Source: Nonomuraea sp. SYSU D8015
GTDB lineage: Bacteria; Actinomycetota; Actinomycetes; Streptosporangiales; Streptosporangiaceae
Assembly: GCF_008065375.1 (NCBI RefSeq)
Contig: NZ_VJYI01000015.1
Coordinates: forward strand, 233,839-297,838
DNA: 64,000 nt
Reading direction: 5' to 3'
Part shown: positions 8,887-19,220 of the stretch, in pieces
Position numbering within the stretch: the stretch's first letter is position 1
Layout of the letters: every line of letters begins with the position of its first letter
Translations under genes and position numbers: made by a program
The notes under the pieces: generated by a model
What the model saw: the letters and a program-made list of their open reading frames with translations, nothing else
Databases searched by the model: none
What the model was told of the DNA's origin: nothing

Positions 8887-10766
8887 GCTCTTCCCTTCAG
8901 CTTCAACGGCGGCACCTCGGGCGTCTCCATCCCGAAGATCAGCCCGTAGAAGGCCAGCTCGGCCTCCAGGGCCGCGACGATGGTCTCCTCCCGGCGCCAG
9001 CCGTGCTGCTCGCCGGGGAAGGTCAACAGTGCCCACTCTTTGCCATGTTTGTCCAATTCCGCGGTGAACCGCTCGGCCTGCGAGACGTCCACGATCGCGT
9101 CCTCCAGGCCGTGCAGCATGAGGCACGGGCCGGACGCGCGGGCGGCGTTCAGCAGCGGCGAGCGCTCGGTGTAACGCCGCCGGGTCTCGGGGAGCGGGCC
9201 CACCAGGCCGTCCAGGTAGCGGGACTCGAAGTCGTGCGTCTCGGCGGCCCAGCTCTCCGGGTCGGTGATCGCGTAATGGGCGACGCCGCCCGCGAACACG
9301 TCGCTGTGCACGAGCGCCGCCACCGTCGTCCAGCCGCCCGCGCTGCCGCCGCGGATGGCCAGCTTGGCGGCGTCGGCGCGGCCCAGCTCGACCAGGCCGC
9401 GGGCCACCTTGGCGCAGTCCTGCACGTCCACGACGCCCCACTGGTGGCGCAGCCGCTCCCGGTAGGCGCGGCCGTAGCCGGTGGAGCCGCCGTAGTTCAC
9501 CACGGCCACGCCGATGCCGCGGCTGGTGAAGTAGGCGATCTCCAGGTCGAGCACGATCGGGAGATGGCCGGTGGGGCCGCCGTGCACGAAGATCACGTAC
9601 GGGCCGGGGCCCCGCACCCCGGACGGCGGGTAGAGGTGCGCGTGCACGCCCTCGATCGTCACGGCCTCGGGCGTGGGCAGCAGGGCGCGGTCCGGCAGCG
9701 GCTTGCGCGCCGACACGACCTCCTGCGTGCCGTCGCCGAGGTCGACGAGCGTCACCTCCAGCGGCGTGTACGGCGTCGCCCGCACGGCCGCCGCCTTGCC
9801 GCCCGCCGCGGACCCCGCTGCGGACCCCGCCACGGACACGGTCGAGGACCAGTGGGTGGCCGCCCCTCCGATCTCCCGCAGCTCGCCGGTCTGTGGGTCC
9901 AGCACGCCGAGCCGGCGCCGGTCGGCCGTCCCGTACACGGCGACCAGGCTCCCGTCCTCGGCGACGGCGAAATAGGTCATGCCCGGCTTCCACGCGGCGC
10001 CGCCGAACTCCAGCTCCAGGGGAGTGAGGTTGCGGCCCGCGGAGCCGTCCACGGGGACGAGGTGGATGTTCCACCAGCCGGTGGGGTCGGTCACCGCGTA
10101 CAGGGTCGCGTCGTCGCGCCACTCCGCCTGGGCGACCGCCTCCCGCGGGCCGCCCGCGATCACCCGGTGCCCGCCCGCCGCGCCGGCCTCGGTCAACGGG
10201 GCCACACAGAGCTCGGTGCCGTCCCACGGCATGTTCGGGTGGTCCCAGCCGATCCAGGCGACATTCCGCCCGTCGGGCGATATACGCGGATTCATCAGGA
10301 AATGTTGTGCTTTAACGATCACTCGGAGGGGGCCGTCGCCGCCGAGCGGCACCGCCACCAGGTCGCGCACGTCGTCGATCTCCCGTACCGCCCACACCTC
10401 GTCACGGCCGGGCGGCAGGTAGAGGTCCGCGTAGCGCGCGGGACCCTCCGGGGTGAGCGGCACCGGTTCCCCGTCCCGCACGCGGTAGAGGCGCTGGTCG
10501 GCCCAGTTCGTGAAGACCAGCCCGCCGCCCGGCAGCGGCCGCCAGGAGCGGCCGCCGTACTCCATCACCCGGTTGCGCGCGTTCCAGCCCGGAGGCAGCG
10601 CGTCGGCACGGGTGCCGTCCGGCAGCCTGCGCACCACGCAACGCCGGCCGCCCTGGTGCGGGCGGGGCTCGTCCCACCAGACCTCGACACCGGAGGGCGT
10701 GGCCACCGCCTCCACCCACTGAGGGCCGCCGTCGGTACGGGCCACGTCGATCGGTCGAATGCTCAT
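8883..10766 (-). CDS. S9 family (prolyl oligopeptidase-like) serine peptidase
   Basis: A 627-residue cytosolic peptidase. The N-terminal two thirds are beta-propeller-like (P-R-I-S-P-D-G-R-N-V-A-W-I-G-W-D and similar blades). The C-terminal alpha/beta hydrolase domain carries the nucleophile in R-G-G-S-A-G-G-W, the Asp in G-L-E-D-A-I-V-D and the His in E-Q-H-G-W. ATG 10766 is preferred because GGTGAG precedes it. The gene follows the C39 peptidase-like gene after 4 bases and overlaps the M20 peptidase gene by 4, so three hydrolases form one operon. Confidence 0.9.
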   Translation of the reverse strand: MSIRPIDVARTDGGPQWVEAVATPSGVEVWWDEPRPHQGGRRCVVRRLPDGTRADALPPGWNARNRVMEYGGRSWRPLPGGGLVFTNWADQRLYRVRDGEPVPLTPEGPARYADLYLPPGRDEVWAVREIDDVRDLVAVPLGGDGPLRVIVKAQHFLMNPRISPDGRNVAWIGWDHPNMPWDGTELCVAPLTEAGAAGGHRVIAGGPREAVAQAEWRDDATLYAVTDPTGWWNIHLVPVDGSAGRNLTPLELEFGGAAWKPGMTYFAVAEDGSLVAVYGTADRRRLGVLDPQTGELREIGGAATHWSSTVSVAGSAAGSAAGGKAAAVRATPYTPLEVTLVDLGDGTQEVVSARKPLPDRALLPTPEAVTIEGVHAHLYPPSGVRGPGPYVIFVHGGPTGHLPIVLDLEIAYFTSRGIGVAVVNYGGSTGYGRAYRERLRHQWGVVDVQDCAKVARGLVELGRADAAKLAIRGGSAGGWTTVAALVHSDVFAGGVAHYAITDPESWAAETHDFESRYLDGLVGPLPETRRRYTERSPLLNAARASGPCLMLHGLEDAIVDVSQAERFTAELDKHGKEWALLTFPGEQHGWRREETIVAALEAELAFYGLIFGMETPEVPPLKLKGRA

Positions 10767-10770
10767 CAAC

Positions 10771-11850
10771 TCACCAATTGCCATCGATACAAGGGGGAAG
10801 AGGGTGCTCAGGCGGGTGCAGGACGTACGCGATGCCGCCGCTGCCCGAGCTCCTGAGCCACACGTTCTCGAACGCTGCCCGCGGATAGACCCGGCGAACC
10901 TCGTCGTCGCGGGGCGCGGCCGGGTCGTTCACGACGACGTCGCCGGCGGCCGTGAAGCCGATCACGACCAGGATGTGCCCGTTGGTCGAGTAACAGGAGC
11001 CGGGCAGCTCATGAGCCTTGAACGACTGCGAGGTGATCACCGGGATCCCGGCGCGAACGAACCGCTCCAGCTCGGCCGCCGACCTCAGCCGCGTCACGAA
11101 CCCGGACAAACCGTATCGGCCCGCGTAGGCCACGTTGAACGGCCAGTTGCCGGTGCCCTGATAACTGGCGTCGTACGTGCCCATCGCCGCGTGGTCCACG
11201 GCCGGCGCCGGGTCGCCCGCCCCCACCCACTCCAGCTCCTCCGGCCCCGGGCCGCGGCCCCAGAAGCCGAGCACCATGGCCACCGAGGCCGGGCTGCACC
11301 AGTTCGTCCCGCCGCCGTCGAAGCGCGGATGGTGACCGGCGTGCACGTGCTGCGAGTGCCGCGGCACCGCCAGCTCCACCGGGTCCGCCGCGAGCGGAGC
11401 GCTCGGCACGACCGGGCGCCGCGGCACGGCCGAGGCCATCACGCCCAGGCCGCCGACGCGAGCGGGGCCGTGCCGGGTGACCCGCGCCTGGTAGGCCACC
11501 ACCGGCCGCCGGGCCACGAACGTGTCCACCGCCACGTCCCCGTCCTCGTCGCCCTGCCCGGGCACCGACGTGCGCGGGTCGCCGTGCTCGGACCAGTGCC
11601 CCATCACGTACCACTTGGTACGGGCCCCTGATGAGACCCTGGCCCGAAGAGCGACCTCGATCCACGCGCCCGGCGGGGTGCGCGCCGTCCACGAGGGCAC
11701 GAGCTGGGTGGCGGCGAAGCCGATCTCGTGTTCCTCGCCCGTCCACACCGCTTCGGCCGTCAGGGGCACGGCGAAGCGGGTGAAGGCGACACGGGCCAGA
11801 TCGACGGTGAGCACCAGGCACATTGTGGTTTCGTACTGCATGTCGCACAT
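10771..11850 (-). CDS. C39-type cysteine peptidase family protein
   Basis: A roughly 359-residue protein. The N-terminal half is beta-rich (F-A-A-T-Q-L-V-P-S-W and V-D-T-F-V-A-R-R-P-V-V-A-Y-Q). The C-terminal half is a papain-like C39_2 domain with the cysteine in N-W-C-S-P-A-S-V-A-M-V-L, the His in N-G-H-I-L-V-V-I-G-F and the Asp in V-N-D-P-A-A-P. The start is uncertain: ATGs at 11850, 11841 and 11823 are all possible, and no Shine-Dalgarno is seen. It is the first gene of the hydrolase operon and diverges from the SWIM gene at 11908. Confidence 0.8.
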   Translation of the reverse strand: MCDMQYETTMCLVLTVDLARVAFTRFAVPLTAEAVWTGEEHEIGFAATQLVPSWTARTPPGAWIEVALRARVSSGARTKWYVMGHWSEHGDPRTSVPGQGDEDGDVAVDTFVARRPVVAYQARVTRHGPARVGGLGVMASAVPRRPVVPSAPLAADPVELAVPRHSQHVHAGHHPRFDGGGTNWCSPASVAMVLGFWGRGPGPEELEWVGAGDPAPAVDHAAMGTYDASYQGTGNWPFNVAYAGRYGLSGFVTRLRSAAELERFVRAGIPVITSQSFKAHELPGSCYSTNGHILVVIGFTAAGDVVVNDPAAPRDDEVRRVYPRAAFENVWLRSSGSGGIAYVLHPPEHPLPPCIDGNW

Positions 11851-11894
11851 CGGATGGTTTACGTACCAGCCCGAATTGTGTCGGTGATGATCTC

Positions 11895-11900
11895 TATGGT
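11895..11900 (+). promoter_or_regulatory. -10 hexamer of a leaderless promoter
   Basis: TATGGT ends 7 bases before the ATG at 11908, which fits a leaderless transcript of the SWIM gene. Confidence 0.45.
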
Positions 11901-11907
11901 TCGGGGC

Positions 11908-13242
11908 ATGACTCAAGCGGTACAGGCATACTCCTACGCCGGGCCCTCCACACTGGCCGACGGCAAGCTCGGACTCTCGACCTCGGGCGGCACGGCGTTA
12001 TCCGGCCCGCAGACCCACCCCAGGTTCTTCAGCGGCCTGCTCGCCCAGGCCGCGCCGGCCGCGGCCGGGCTGCTGGCGGTGGCCGACGTGGCGCTCACCC
12101 GCTACCACCAGCCCCGGCCGGGCTGGACCCGCGACCCGGTGGTGACCTGCGACGGCGGGAGGCTCCGGTTCGAGTCGTTCTCGGCCTGCGGCGGCGTCTA
12201 CGCCCGGCTCGACGTGCTGGAGCTCGACGGCGACGTCCTCGACCGGGGCACCACCAACGTCGACGTCAACGGCCCGCTGCGCGAGGCCCTCGCCAGGGTC
12301 GGCGGACGCGACCCGCTCCACCTGGGCGTCGGGCCCGACGAGCTGACGGTCACCACACTCGACGGCGCGGTCGTGGAGAAGAAGGTCCCGCTGCCGTCGC
12401 GGTGGCTGCGCGGGTTCGCCGAGGTGCAGGTGATCGCGGCCGGGTTCGACCTGCGGGCCGAGCTGACCGGGCCGCACGCCGTGCGTTTCCTGCGCTCGCT
12501 GCCGCGCGGCGCCCGCTCCACCGTCTGGGCCGTGCCCTCCGGCCGCGACCTGCGCGTCTCCTCCGGCCCGGCGCGCGGCGGCGTCTGCCTGTCGGGCACC
12601 GGCCGGGTCGCCACGCTGCTGCCGCTGCTCCGCTTCGCCAAGAAGCTGCGTGCGTACGGCCCCGCCGACGGCTCCTCCACGGCCAGCGCCTGGGAGCTGG
12701 AGCTGCCCGGGATGCGCTACACGCTCGCCGTCTCGCCCGAGCCGTGGCGCGGCTTCTCCGGCGAGGGGCAGGTCCTGGGCGACCTGGCCACCGACGAGGC
12801 GGCGGGCGACGCCGACGTGGTGGGCATGCTGCTCAGCTTCGAGCCCACGGTCGAGCTGGGGCTCCTCGCCGACCGCTCCGGGCTGTCCATCGATCGGGTA
12901 CGCGCCGCGCTCACCCAGCTCGGCACCGCCGGCCGCGTCGGTTACGACCTGCACGAGGCGGCCCACTTCCACCGAGAGCTGCCCTATGACCGCGACCAGG
13001 TCGCCCAGCTCAACCCGCGCCTGACGGCCGCCCGCGCGCTGGTGGACTCGGGGGCCGTCCGCCTGCTGGGCGACTCCGGCTCGGCCGAGGTGTCGACCGA
13101 CGGCGGGGTCCGGCGGGTCCGCATGGAGGCGGGGGAGTGCACCTGCCCCTGGTGGTTCGACCACCAGGGGTCGCGCGGCCCGTGCAAGCACGTGCTGGCC
13201 GCCCGCATCGCCGCCCGCGTCGACGTGACGGTGACCCCGTGA
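11908..13242 (+). CDS. SWIM zinc-finger family protein
   Basis: A 444-residue protein with a C-terminal SWIM zinc finger, C-T-C-P then G-P-C-K-H (pattern C-x-C...C-x-H, about residues 413-433). The rest is a large alpha/beta region without a recognised domain, including a possible helix-turn-helix (G-L-L-A-D-R-S-G-L-S-I-D-R-V-R). SWIM domains bind DNA or proteins. In many actinobacteria similar genes lie beside AAA or vWA-domain genes; no such neighbour is adjacent here. The exact role is unknown. Confidence 0.85.
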   Translation: MTQAVQAYSYAGPSTLADGKLGLSTSGGTALSGPQTHPRFFSGLLAQAAPAAAGLLAVADVALTRYHQPRPGWTRDPVVTCDGGRLRFESFSACGGVYARLDVLELDGDVLDRGTTNVDVNGPLREALARVGGRDPLHLGVGPDELTVTTLDGAVVEKKVPLPSRWLRGFAEVQVIAAGFDLRAELTGPHAVRFLRSLPRGARSTVWAVPSGRDLRVSSGPARGGVCLSGTGRVATLLPLLRFAKKLRAYGPADGSSTASAWELELPGMRYTLAVSPEPWRGFSGEGQVLGDLATDEAAGDADVVGMLLSFEPTVELGLLADRSGLSIDRVRAALTQLGTAGRVGYDLHEAAHFHRELPYDRDQVAQLNPRLTAARALVDSGAVRLLGDSGSAEVSTDGGVRRVRMEAGECTCPWWFDHQGSRGPCKHVLAARIAARVDVTVTP

Positions 13243-13263
13243 CCCCGGGACCCCGTGAACGGC

Positions 13264-15129
13264 TCAGTGTTCGGCCAGGACGATCACCGAGTCCTGCTCG
13301 CCGAGGACGAGGGGCTCCGACTTGCTCGGGTTGAGCACGATGCCGTAGTGGGGCGGGTCGTTGCGGGCCGCGGCGCTGCGGTAGCCGATGGCGGTCTCGC
13401 CCCTGCGCCGGGCTGCCTCGATGACCGTGGAGAACGTCACCTTCACCCCCGTCTTGACGTACGAGGCGGCGGGCCGCGGGTAGATCTCCGAGCCGCGCGA
13501 GTCGAACAGGTAGCCGAACACGTCCGCCAGGTGCCTGTTCTCGGCCAGCTGGGCCAGGAGCAGGCCGATGACGGTGTCGCTGATCACGATGTCGTCGGCC
13601 TCGGTGACCTCCGCCAGGGCGCGGTTGTTCTCGTCGTGCATCTCGCTGACGATCGAGTAGTGCTCGCCGAGCACGCTCTGCATGTCGCGCAGTTGCAGCA
13701 GCGTCATGAGCGTGCGCGTGTCGGAGTGATGGGCGTCGAAGCGGTCGTCGGAGAGCACGATGACGTGCTGGAAGAGGCCGACGCCGAGCGACTCCAGCGC
13801 GTACCTGTCGGTGGTGTCGCAGTCCTTGACGTTCACGGTGAGGTTGCGCAGCCCGGACAGGCCGGAGCCGGCCTTGGGGTGGTCGGCGGCGATCTCCAGG
13901 ACGGAGCCGGGCGCCACGTACGCGTCGAGGTAGCGGACGATCTGCTCGGCCCGGCCGTTCCAGTTGAGCAGCAGCGTGCGCTCGGGCTCGGGAGCCTGCG
14001 GCGCGGCCTCGACGATTGCGGACTCGTCCACGGACGGCTTGCCGGCGGCCAGTCGGACGTGGGAGTCGTCGTGCGCGATGACGATGATCTGATCGTCGGC
14101 GTCGATCACGGTGTCGGACGGCGGGTTCAGCACGACGCCGGAGGGCCGGCGCAGGCCGATGACGGAGGCGGTCTGGTAGGCGTGCAGCGCATCTCCGTAC
14201 GTGACGCCGACGAGCTTCTTCGGGGTGCGCATGTAGATCTCGCCGCCGTCGAAGTTGAGCAGGTCCATGCAGACCACGGACATGCCGGACTGGCGGGAGG
14301 ACTGCACGATGAGCCGCGAGGCGGTGTCGTCGGAGTCGACCAGGTGCACGTCCTCGCCGCCGGCCAGGCGGGCGGCGGCGATGTTGCGGTTGGAGGCCAG
14401 GGCGGCGACCACCGGCGGGTGGGTGCCCTCGCGTTTGGCGAGCGCGAGGAGGATCTTGATGACGTGCGCGTCCGGGTCCTCGCCCTCGGGCGAGAGCACG
14501 ACGACGGAGCTGGCCGAGGCCAGGTTCATCAGCGCGAGGTCGCGCGGCTCGGTGGGCCGCCCCGTGCGGCACACCAGGCGGGTCCTGCCCAGGTCGCCGA
14601 CATGCTCGCGGATGGCCTCCTCCATCTCGAGTTTGTCACGTTCCGCCAGCACCGCGACGACCGACCGCTTCTGGCTGGCGTGGGCCTTGACCAGCTCGCC
14701 CACGATCGTGAACACCTGGTCCGACCAGCCGAGCACCACGGTGTGACCCGACTCCGCGATCCGCGAGCGGCCCCGGCGCAGGCGGTCGACCTTCTGCTTG
14801 AGCCCGTTGGCCAGCAGGCCGACGAGCATGCTGACGATGAACAGACCGCCGAGCGAGCCGACGAACATGACGGCCAGGTAGGCGATGGAGCCCTTGTCGC
14901 TGGCGATCTTGAGGGGGGACAGCGCGTGCATGAGGGAGATCCAGAGCACTTCCCCGGCGTGGCTCACCCCTTCCGGCTCCCCCGGCGCGAGCCAGAGCGT
15001 GAGACCGGTCACGACCACGACCAGCACCACCGACACGATCGCCAGCCAGCCGATGAGCGAAGCGGTCCCCCTGGACATGGTGTTGTCGAACCAGTACCGC
15101 ACTCGCTCGCGGAACGTGACCTTCGACAC
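13264..15129 (-). CDS. CASTOR/POLLUX-like ion channel with NAD-binding RCK domains
   Basis: A 621-residue protein. Two membrane helices (about 25-47 and 82-108) flank a short pore-like segment (W-I-S-L-M-H-A-L-S). A cytoplasmic part with two Rossmann-like RCK modules follows, starting at H-T-V-V-L-G-W-S-D-Q-V-F. This is the layout of bacterial relatives of the plant CASTOR/POLLUX channels. A cation-channel role in the cell membrane is inferred from the family. It converges on the SWIM gene and diverges from the kinase gene at 15225. Confidence 0.85.
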   Translation of the reverse strand: MSKVTFRERVRYWFDNTMSRGTASLIGWLAIVSVVLVVVVTGLTLWLAPGEPEGVSHAGEVLWISLMHALSPLKIASDKGSIAYLAVMFVGSLGGLFIVSMLVGLLANGLKQKVDRLRRGRSRIAESGHTVVLGWSDQVFTIVGELVKAHASQKRSVVAVLAERDKLEMEEAIREHVGDLGRTRLVCRTGRPTEPRDLALMNLASASSVVVLSPEGEDPDAHVIKILLALAKREGTHPPVVAALASNRNIAAARLAGGEDVHLVDSDDTASRLIVQSSRQSGMSVVCMDLLNFDGGEIYMRTPKKLVGVTYGDALHAYQTASVIGLRRPSGVVLNPPSDTVIDADDQIIVIAHDDSHVRLAAGKPSVDESAIVEAAPQAPEPERTLLLNWNGRAEQIVRYLDAYVAPGSVLEIAADHPKAGSGLSGLRNLTVNVKDCDTTDRYALESLGVGLFQHVIVLSDDRFDAHHSDTRTLMTLLQLRDMQSVLGEHYSIVSEMHDENNRALAEVTEADDIVISDTVIGLLLAQLAENRHLADVFGYLFDSRGSEIYPRPAASYVKTGVKVTFSTVIEAARRRGETAIGYRSAAARNDPPHYGIVLNPSKSEPLVLGEQDSVIVLAEH

Positions 15130-15211
15130 TTCCCCGTTACCTCCGTGAAAGGAGTGATTTGACCCAACGCACCAAGGTACCGCTCGATCTTCGCTTCCGC
15201 ATGGCGACCGG

Positions 15212-15217
15212 TAACGT
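15212..15217 (+). promoter_or_regulatory. -10 hexamer of a leaderless promoter
   Basis: TAACGT ends 7 bases before the ATG at 15225. This supports the start at MVSPLTPDDPA rather than the upstream in-frame starts. Confidence 0.45.
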
Positions 15218-15224
15218 ATCGGCC

Positions 15225-16913
15225 ATGGTGAGCCCCCTCACACCGGACGACCCGGCGTCGCTGGGCGGCTTCCGCCTGGCCGGACGGCTCGGCGAGGGCG
15301 GGCAGGGTGTGGTCTACCTCGCCCATTCGGCCGACGGCGAACCTGTCGCGATCAAGCTGCTGAGCACCGGCGACCGGGAGACGCGGGCCAGGCTCGCGCG
15401 TGAGCTCGACGCGCTGGAGAGCATCGCCTCCTTCTGCACGGCCCGCGTGCTCGACGCCTCGACCGACGGGCCGCGGCCGTACGTGGTGAGCGAATACGTC
15501 GACGGGCCCTCCCTGGCCGACCGGGTGAGCGAGCGCGGCCCCTTACACGGGGGCGAGCTCGAACGGCTGGTGGTCGGCACCGCCACCGCGCTGGCCGCCA
15601 TCCACGCCGCCGGGATCGTGCACCGCGACTTCAAACCGGCCAACGTGCTGCTCGGGCCGGACGGCCCGCGGGTGGTGGACTTCGGCATCGCCCGGGCGGA
15701 GGGGGCCGCGACGATGACCTCCGGTCTGATCGGGACGCCCGCCTACCTGGCGCCCGAGCAGATCGGCGGCACGCCCGCGTCGCCGGCGTCGGACGTGTTC
15801 GCGTGGGCGGCGTCGATGGTGTACGCGGCCACGGGGACGAGCCCGTTCGGGGCGGACACCGTACCGGCGGTGCTGCACCGGGTGCTGCACAGCGAGCCGG
15901 ACCTGACGCCGCTGCCGGAGCGGCTGCGCGGGGTGATCGCGTCCTGCCTGGCCAAGGACCCGGCGCGGCGGCCCACGGCACAGCAGCTGATGGTCTCCCT
16001 GGTCACCCCCAACACCCCGCCACCCGCTCCGCCCTTCACCGCACCACCGGGACCGCCGCCCTCCCCCTCCACCGCCACAACACCGCCTGCGGCAACACCG
16101 CCTGCGGCCACCTCGGCCGGACGGCCCGGAGCCGTGCAAGGGCCGCCCGGCGCGGCCGCCGGGACACCCGCCGCCTGGGCCGGACCAGCCGGCGCCCCGG
16201 CGCCGCCGCACGGCACCCCATCGGGGACGCCCGGCGCCCCGGCCTGGTCACCGGCCGCCTCGGGAGTCACCGGGCCGCAACACCCCGCCTCCGCCTCCAC
16301 CACGGCACCGGGGCGCCGCTCACCCTCGCGGGGCCTGATCGCCGGCGCGGCCCTGGCGGTGGTCGCGCTGGCCGCGACCGTCGCCACGGTGCTCATGCTC
16401 AACCGCGCCCCCGCGACCACGGAGGCGGGCCGATCAGCGTCGCCCGTCCCGCCCGCCACCCAGTCGTCACCCGCCCGGTCACCGTCCGAGGAATCCTCAC
16501 CCACCACATCCCAGGCCGAGACCTCATCCGGTGAGTCGTCGCCCGGCGCCACGCGGACCCAGCCCGCCGCGGGCCTGAAGATCCCGGCCGCGTTCGAGGG
16601 CGAGTGGTCCGGCCACACCACCAGCACCAACCCCATGGACCCCGACGGCGCCGAGAACACGGTGAAGCTGGAGAAGGGCGAGTCCACCGCGGCATGGACG
16701 GAGAAACACGCCGAGGTCGAGTGCAAGGGCACCATCACGCTGACCAAGGTGGAACGGACCCGCCTCACCTTCTCCCTGGGCCAGAACGAGGGCAACTGCA
16801 TCGCCGGCACCATCTGGCTGGCGCTGGAGGGCGACGTCCTCACCTACACGTGGCGGGACGTGCCGGGCATGGACCTCGTCACGCAGACCGGCAAACTGAT
16901 CAAGAACGGATGA
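15225..16913 (+). CDS. Hanks-type serine/threonine protein kinase, membrane-anchored
   Basis: A 562-residue protein. The kinase domain (about residues 12-262) is complete: glycine loop G-E-G-G-Q-G-V-V-Y, V-A-I-K, I-V-H-R-D-F-K-P-A-N catalytic loop, V-D-F-G-I-A, and G-T-P-A-Y-L-A-P-E-Q. A long Pro/Ala-rich linker leads to one membrane helix (about residues 375-393). The exported part ends in a small beta domain (F-E-G-E-W-S-G-H-T ... C-I-A-G-T-I-W) with a lipocalin-like look and two cysteines, perhaps a ligand sensor. It is an active-looking counterpart of the kinase-like protein at 22858. Confidence 0.9.
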   Translation: MVSPLTPDDPASLGGFRLAGRLGEGGQGVVYLAHSADGEPVAIKLLSTGDRETRARLARELDALESIASFCTARVLDASTDGPRPYVVSEYVDGPSLADRVSERGPLHGGELERLVVGTATALAAIHAAGIVHRDFKPANVLLGPDGPRVVDFGIARAEGAATMTSGLIGTPAYLAPEQIGGTPASPASDVFAWAASMVYAATGTSPFGADTVPAVLHRVLHSEPDLTPLPERLRGVIASCLAKDPARRPTAQQLMVSLVTPNTPPPAPPFTAPPGPPPSPSTATTPPAATPPAATSAGRPGAVQGPPGAAAGTPAAWAGPAGAPAPPHGTPSGTPGAPAWSPAASGVTGPQHPASASTTAPGRRSPSRGLIAGAALAVVALAATVATVLMLNRAPATTEAGRSASPVPPATQSSPARSPSEESSPTTSQAETSSGESSPGATRTQPAAGLKIPAAFEGEWSGHTTSTNPMDPDGAENTVKLEKGESTAAWTEKHAEVECKGTITLTKVERTRLTFSLGQNEGNCIAGTIWLALEGDVLTYTWRDVPGMDLVTQTGKLIKNG

Positions 16914-16931
16914 GATTCCCTCCCAAAACCC

Positions 16932-16959
16932 TTCGACATCGAGCCCGGTGGCCTAGATC
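16932..16959 (+). promoter_or_regulatory. promoter candidate of the AAA ATPase gene
   Basis: TTCGAC at 16932-16937 and TAGATC at 16954-16959 are separated by 16 bases, and the ATG follows 9 bases later. The spacing fits a housekeeping promoter. Confidence 0.4.
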
Positions 16960-16968
16960 ATTGACGTT

Positions 16969-18081
16969 ATGTCTGTGATTAAGGAGGTGCCCTTCCCCAG
17001 CCCTGACTCGTCCTCCGAGCTGCCGATGAACATCTGGCTCGACGACGCCGACTCCGCCGTCGACGTGATCGACGCGCTGGCGCTGTCGCCGTTCGCGACG
17101 GGCGCCCAGCCCTGGTCCCACCTGGCCAATCTGGAGCGCGTCCGCCCGGACGCCCCGCTCAGCCCGGCAGGCGGCCGCCTGCTGCGCACGGCGCGCATCG
17201 AGGACGGCTCGGAGTCGCGGCTCATCTGCGGCGACGGCTGGACCCTGCGGGTGGTGCGCCACCGCAACCGCACCGCCACCGTCAGCGTCACGGCGGTCAA
17301 CGAGGAGCTGGCCAAGAGCGTCCTCAAGGAGAGCATCGAGGGCGCCGAGGAGGCCGCGCCGGAGGCCGACCACGTCGAGATGGGCTTCTGGTGGCGCGGC
17401 ACGCACGGCGGCAACCGGTCGGAGAAGCCGATCACGGCCCAGCCGTGGTACGAGATCAGCCAGAATTACTCGGGGAAGATCCGCCCGGCCCTCGGCAGGC
17501 TGATGTCGGTCACGCCCGGCGACGTGACGGGCCGCCTCATCCTCCTGCACGGCCGCCCCGGCACCGGCAAGACCACGCTGCTGCGCACGCTGGCCAAGCA
17601 GTGGCGCGAGTGGTGCCAGGTGGACTGCGTACTCGACCCGGAGCGCCTGTTCAACGAGCCCGGCTATCTCATGGAGGTGGCGGTCGGCTACGACAGCGAC
17701 GAGGACGCGCAGCGGTGGCGGCTGCTCGTCCTGGAGGACTGCGACGAGCTGATCAGCTCGGGCGCCAAGGCGCAGGCGGGTCAGGGCCTGTCGCGCCTGC
17801 TCAACCTGACCGACGGCCTGCTCGGGCAGGGCCGCGACGTGCTGGTGGCGATCACCACGAACGAGGACCTGGCCCGGCTCCACCCCGCCGTCGTACGTCC
17901 GGGGCGGTGCCTGGCGCAGCTCGAGGTGGGCCCGCTCAGCAGGGAGGAGGCGATCGCGTGGCTCGACAGGTCCGAGGGCGTGGGCCCGTCGGGGGCGACG
18001 CTCGCGGAGCTGTACGCCCTCCGCGCCGGCCGCGAGTTCACCTCCGCCGAAGCCGACGACTCCACGGGCCTGTACCTCTGA
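16969..18081 (+). CDS. DUF5925 / AAA-family ATPase
   Basis: A 370-residue protein with an N-terminal DUF5925-like region (about 1-150) and an AAA ATPase domain. Walker A is G-R-P-G-T-G-K-T-T; Walker B is L-L-V-L-E-D-C-D-E-L; the sensor 1 region is V-A-I-T-T-N-E; R-P-G-R-C follows as in AAA proteins. The partner or substrate is not known. The gene is monocistronic, with its own promoter. Confidence 0.88.
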   Translation: MSVIKEVPFPSPDSSSELPMNIWLDDADSAVDVIDALALSPFATGAQPWSHLANLERVRPDAPLSPAGGRLLRTARIEDGSESRLICGDGWTLRVVRHRNRTATVSVTAVNEELAKSVLKESIEGAEEAAPEADHVEMGFWWRGTHGGNRSEKPITAQPWYEISQNYSGKIRPALGRLMSVTPGDVTGRLILLHGRPGTGKTTLLRTLAKQWREWCQVDCVLDPERLFNEPGYLMEVAVGYDSDEDAQRWRLLVLEDCDELISSGAKAQAGQGLSRLLNLTDGLLGQGRDVLVAITTNEDLARLHPAVVRPGRCLAQLEVGPLSREEAIAWLDRSEGVGPSGATLAELYALRAGREFTSAEADDSTGLYL

Positions 18082-18269
18082 CCTGTCCCGCCGTCAGGTC
18101 AGGTACGTGTGGAGCCGCCGCTGCGTGGCGATCGGCCCCGCATTCCGGGACCGCGGACACGATCCGTGCCGCCCCGACGCGGCGCGTACGCGGGCGGCCA
18201 GGACGCTCAACACCGTTCGGAGCGTTCGGCTGAGCAGGTGCCACTCATGCTCAGTCCTCAGGAAGCGGT

Positions 18270-18275
18270 TAGCGT
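18270..18275 (+). promoter_or_regulatory. -10 hexamer of a leaderless promoter
   Basis: TAGCGT ends 6 bases before the GTG at 18282, consistent with a leaderless mtnA transcript. No SAM riboswitch-like structure was recognised in the 200 bases between the previous gene and mtnA. Confidence 0.4.
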
Positions 18276-18281
18276 TGCCGT

Positions 18282-19216
<935 letters not shown>

Positions 19217-19220
<4 letters not shown>
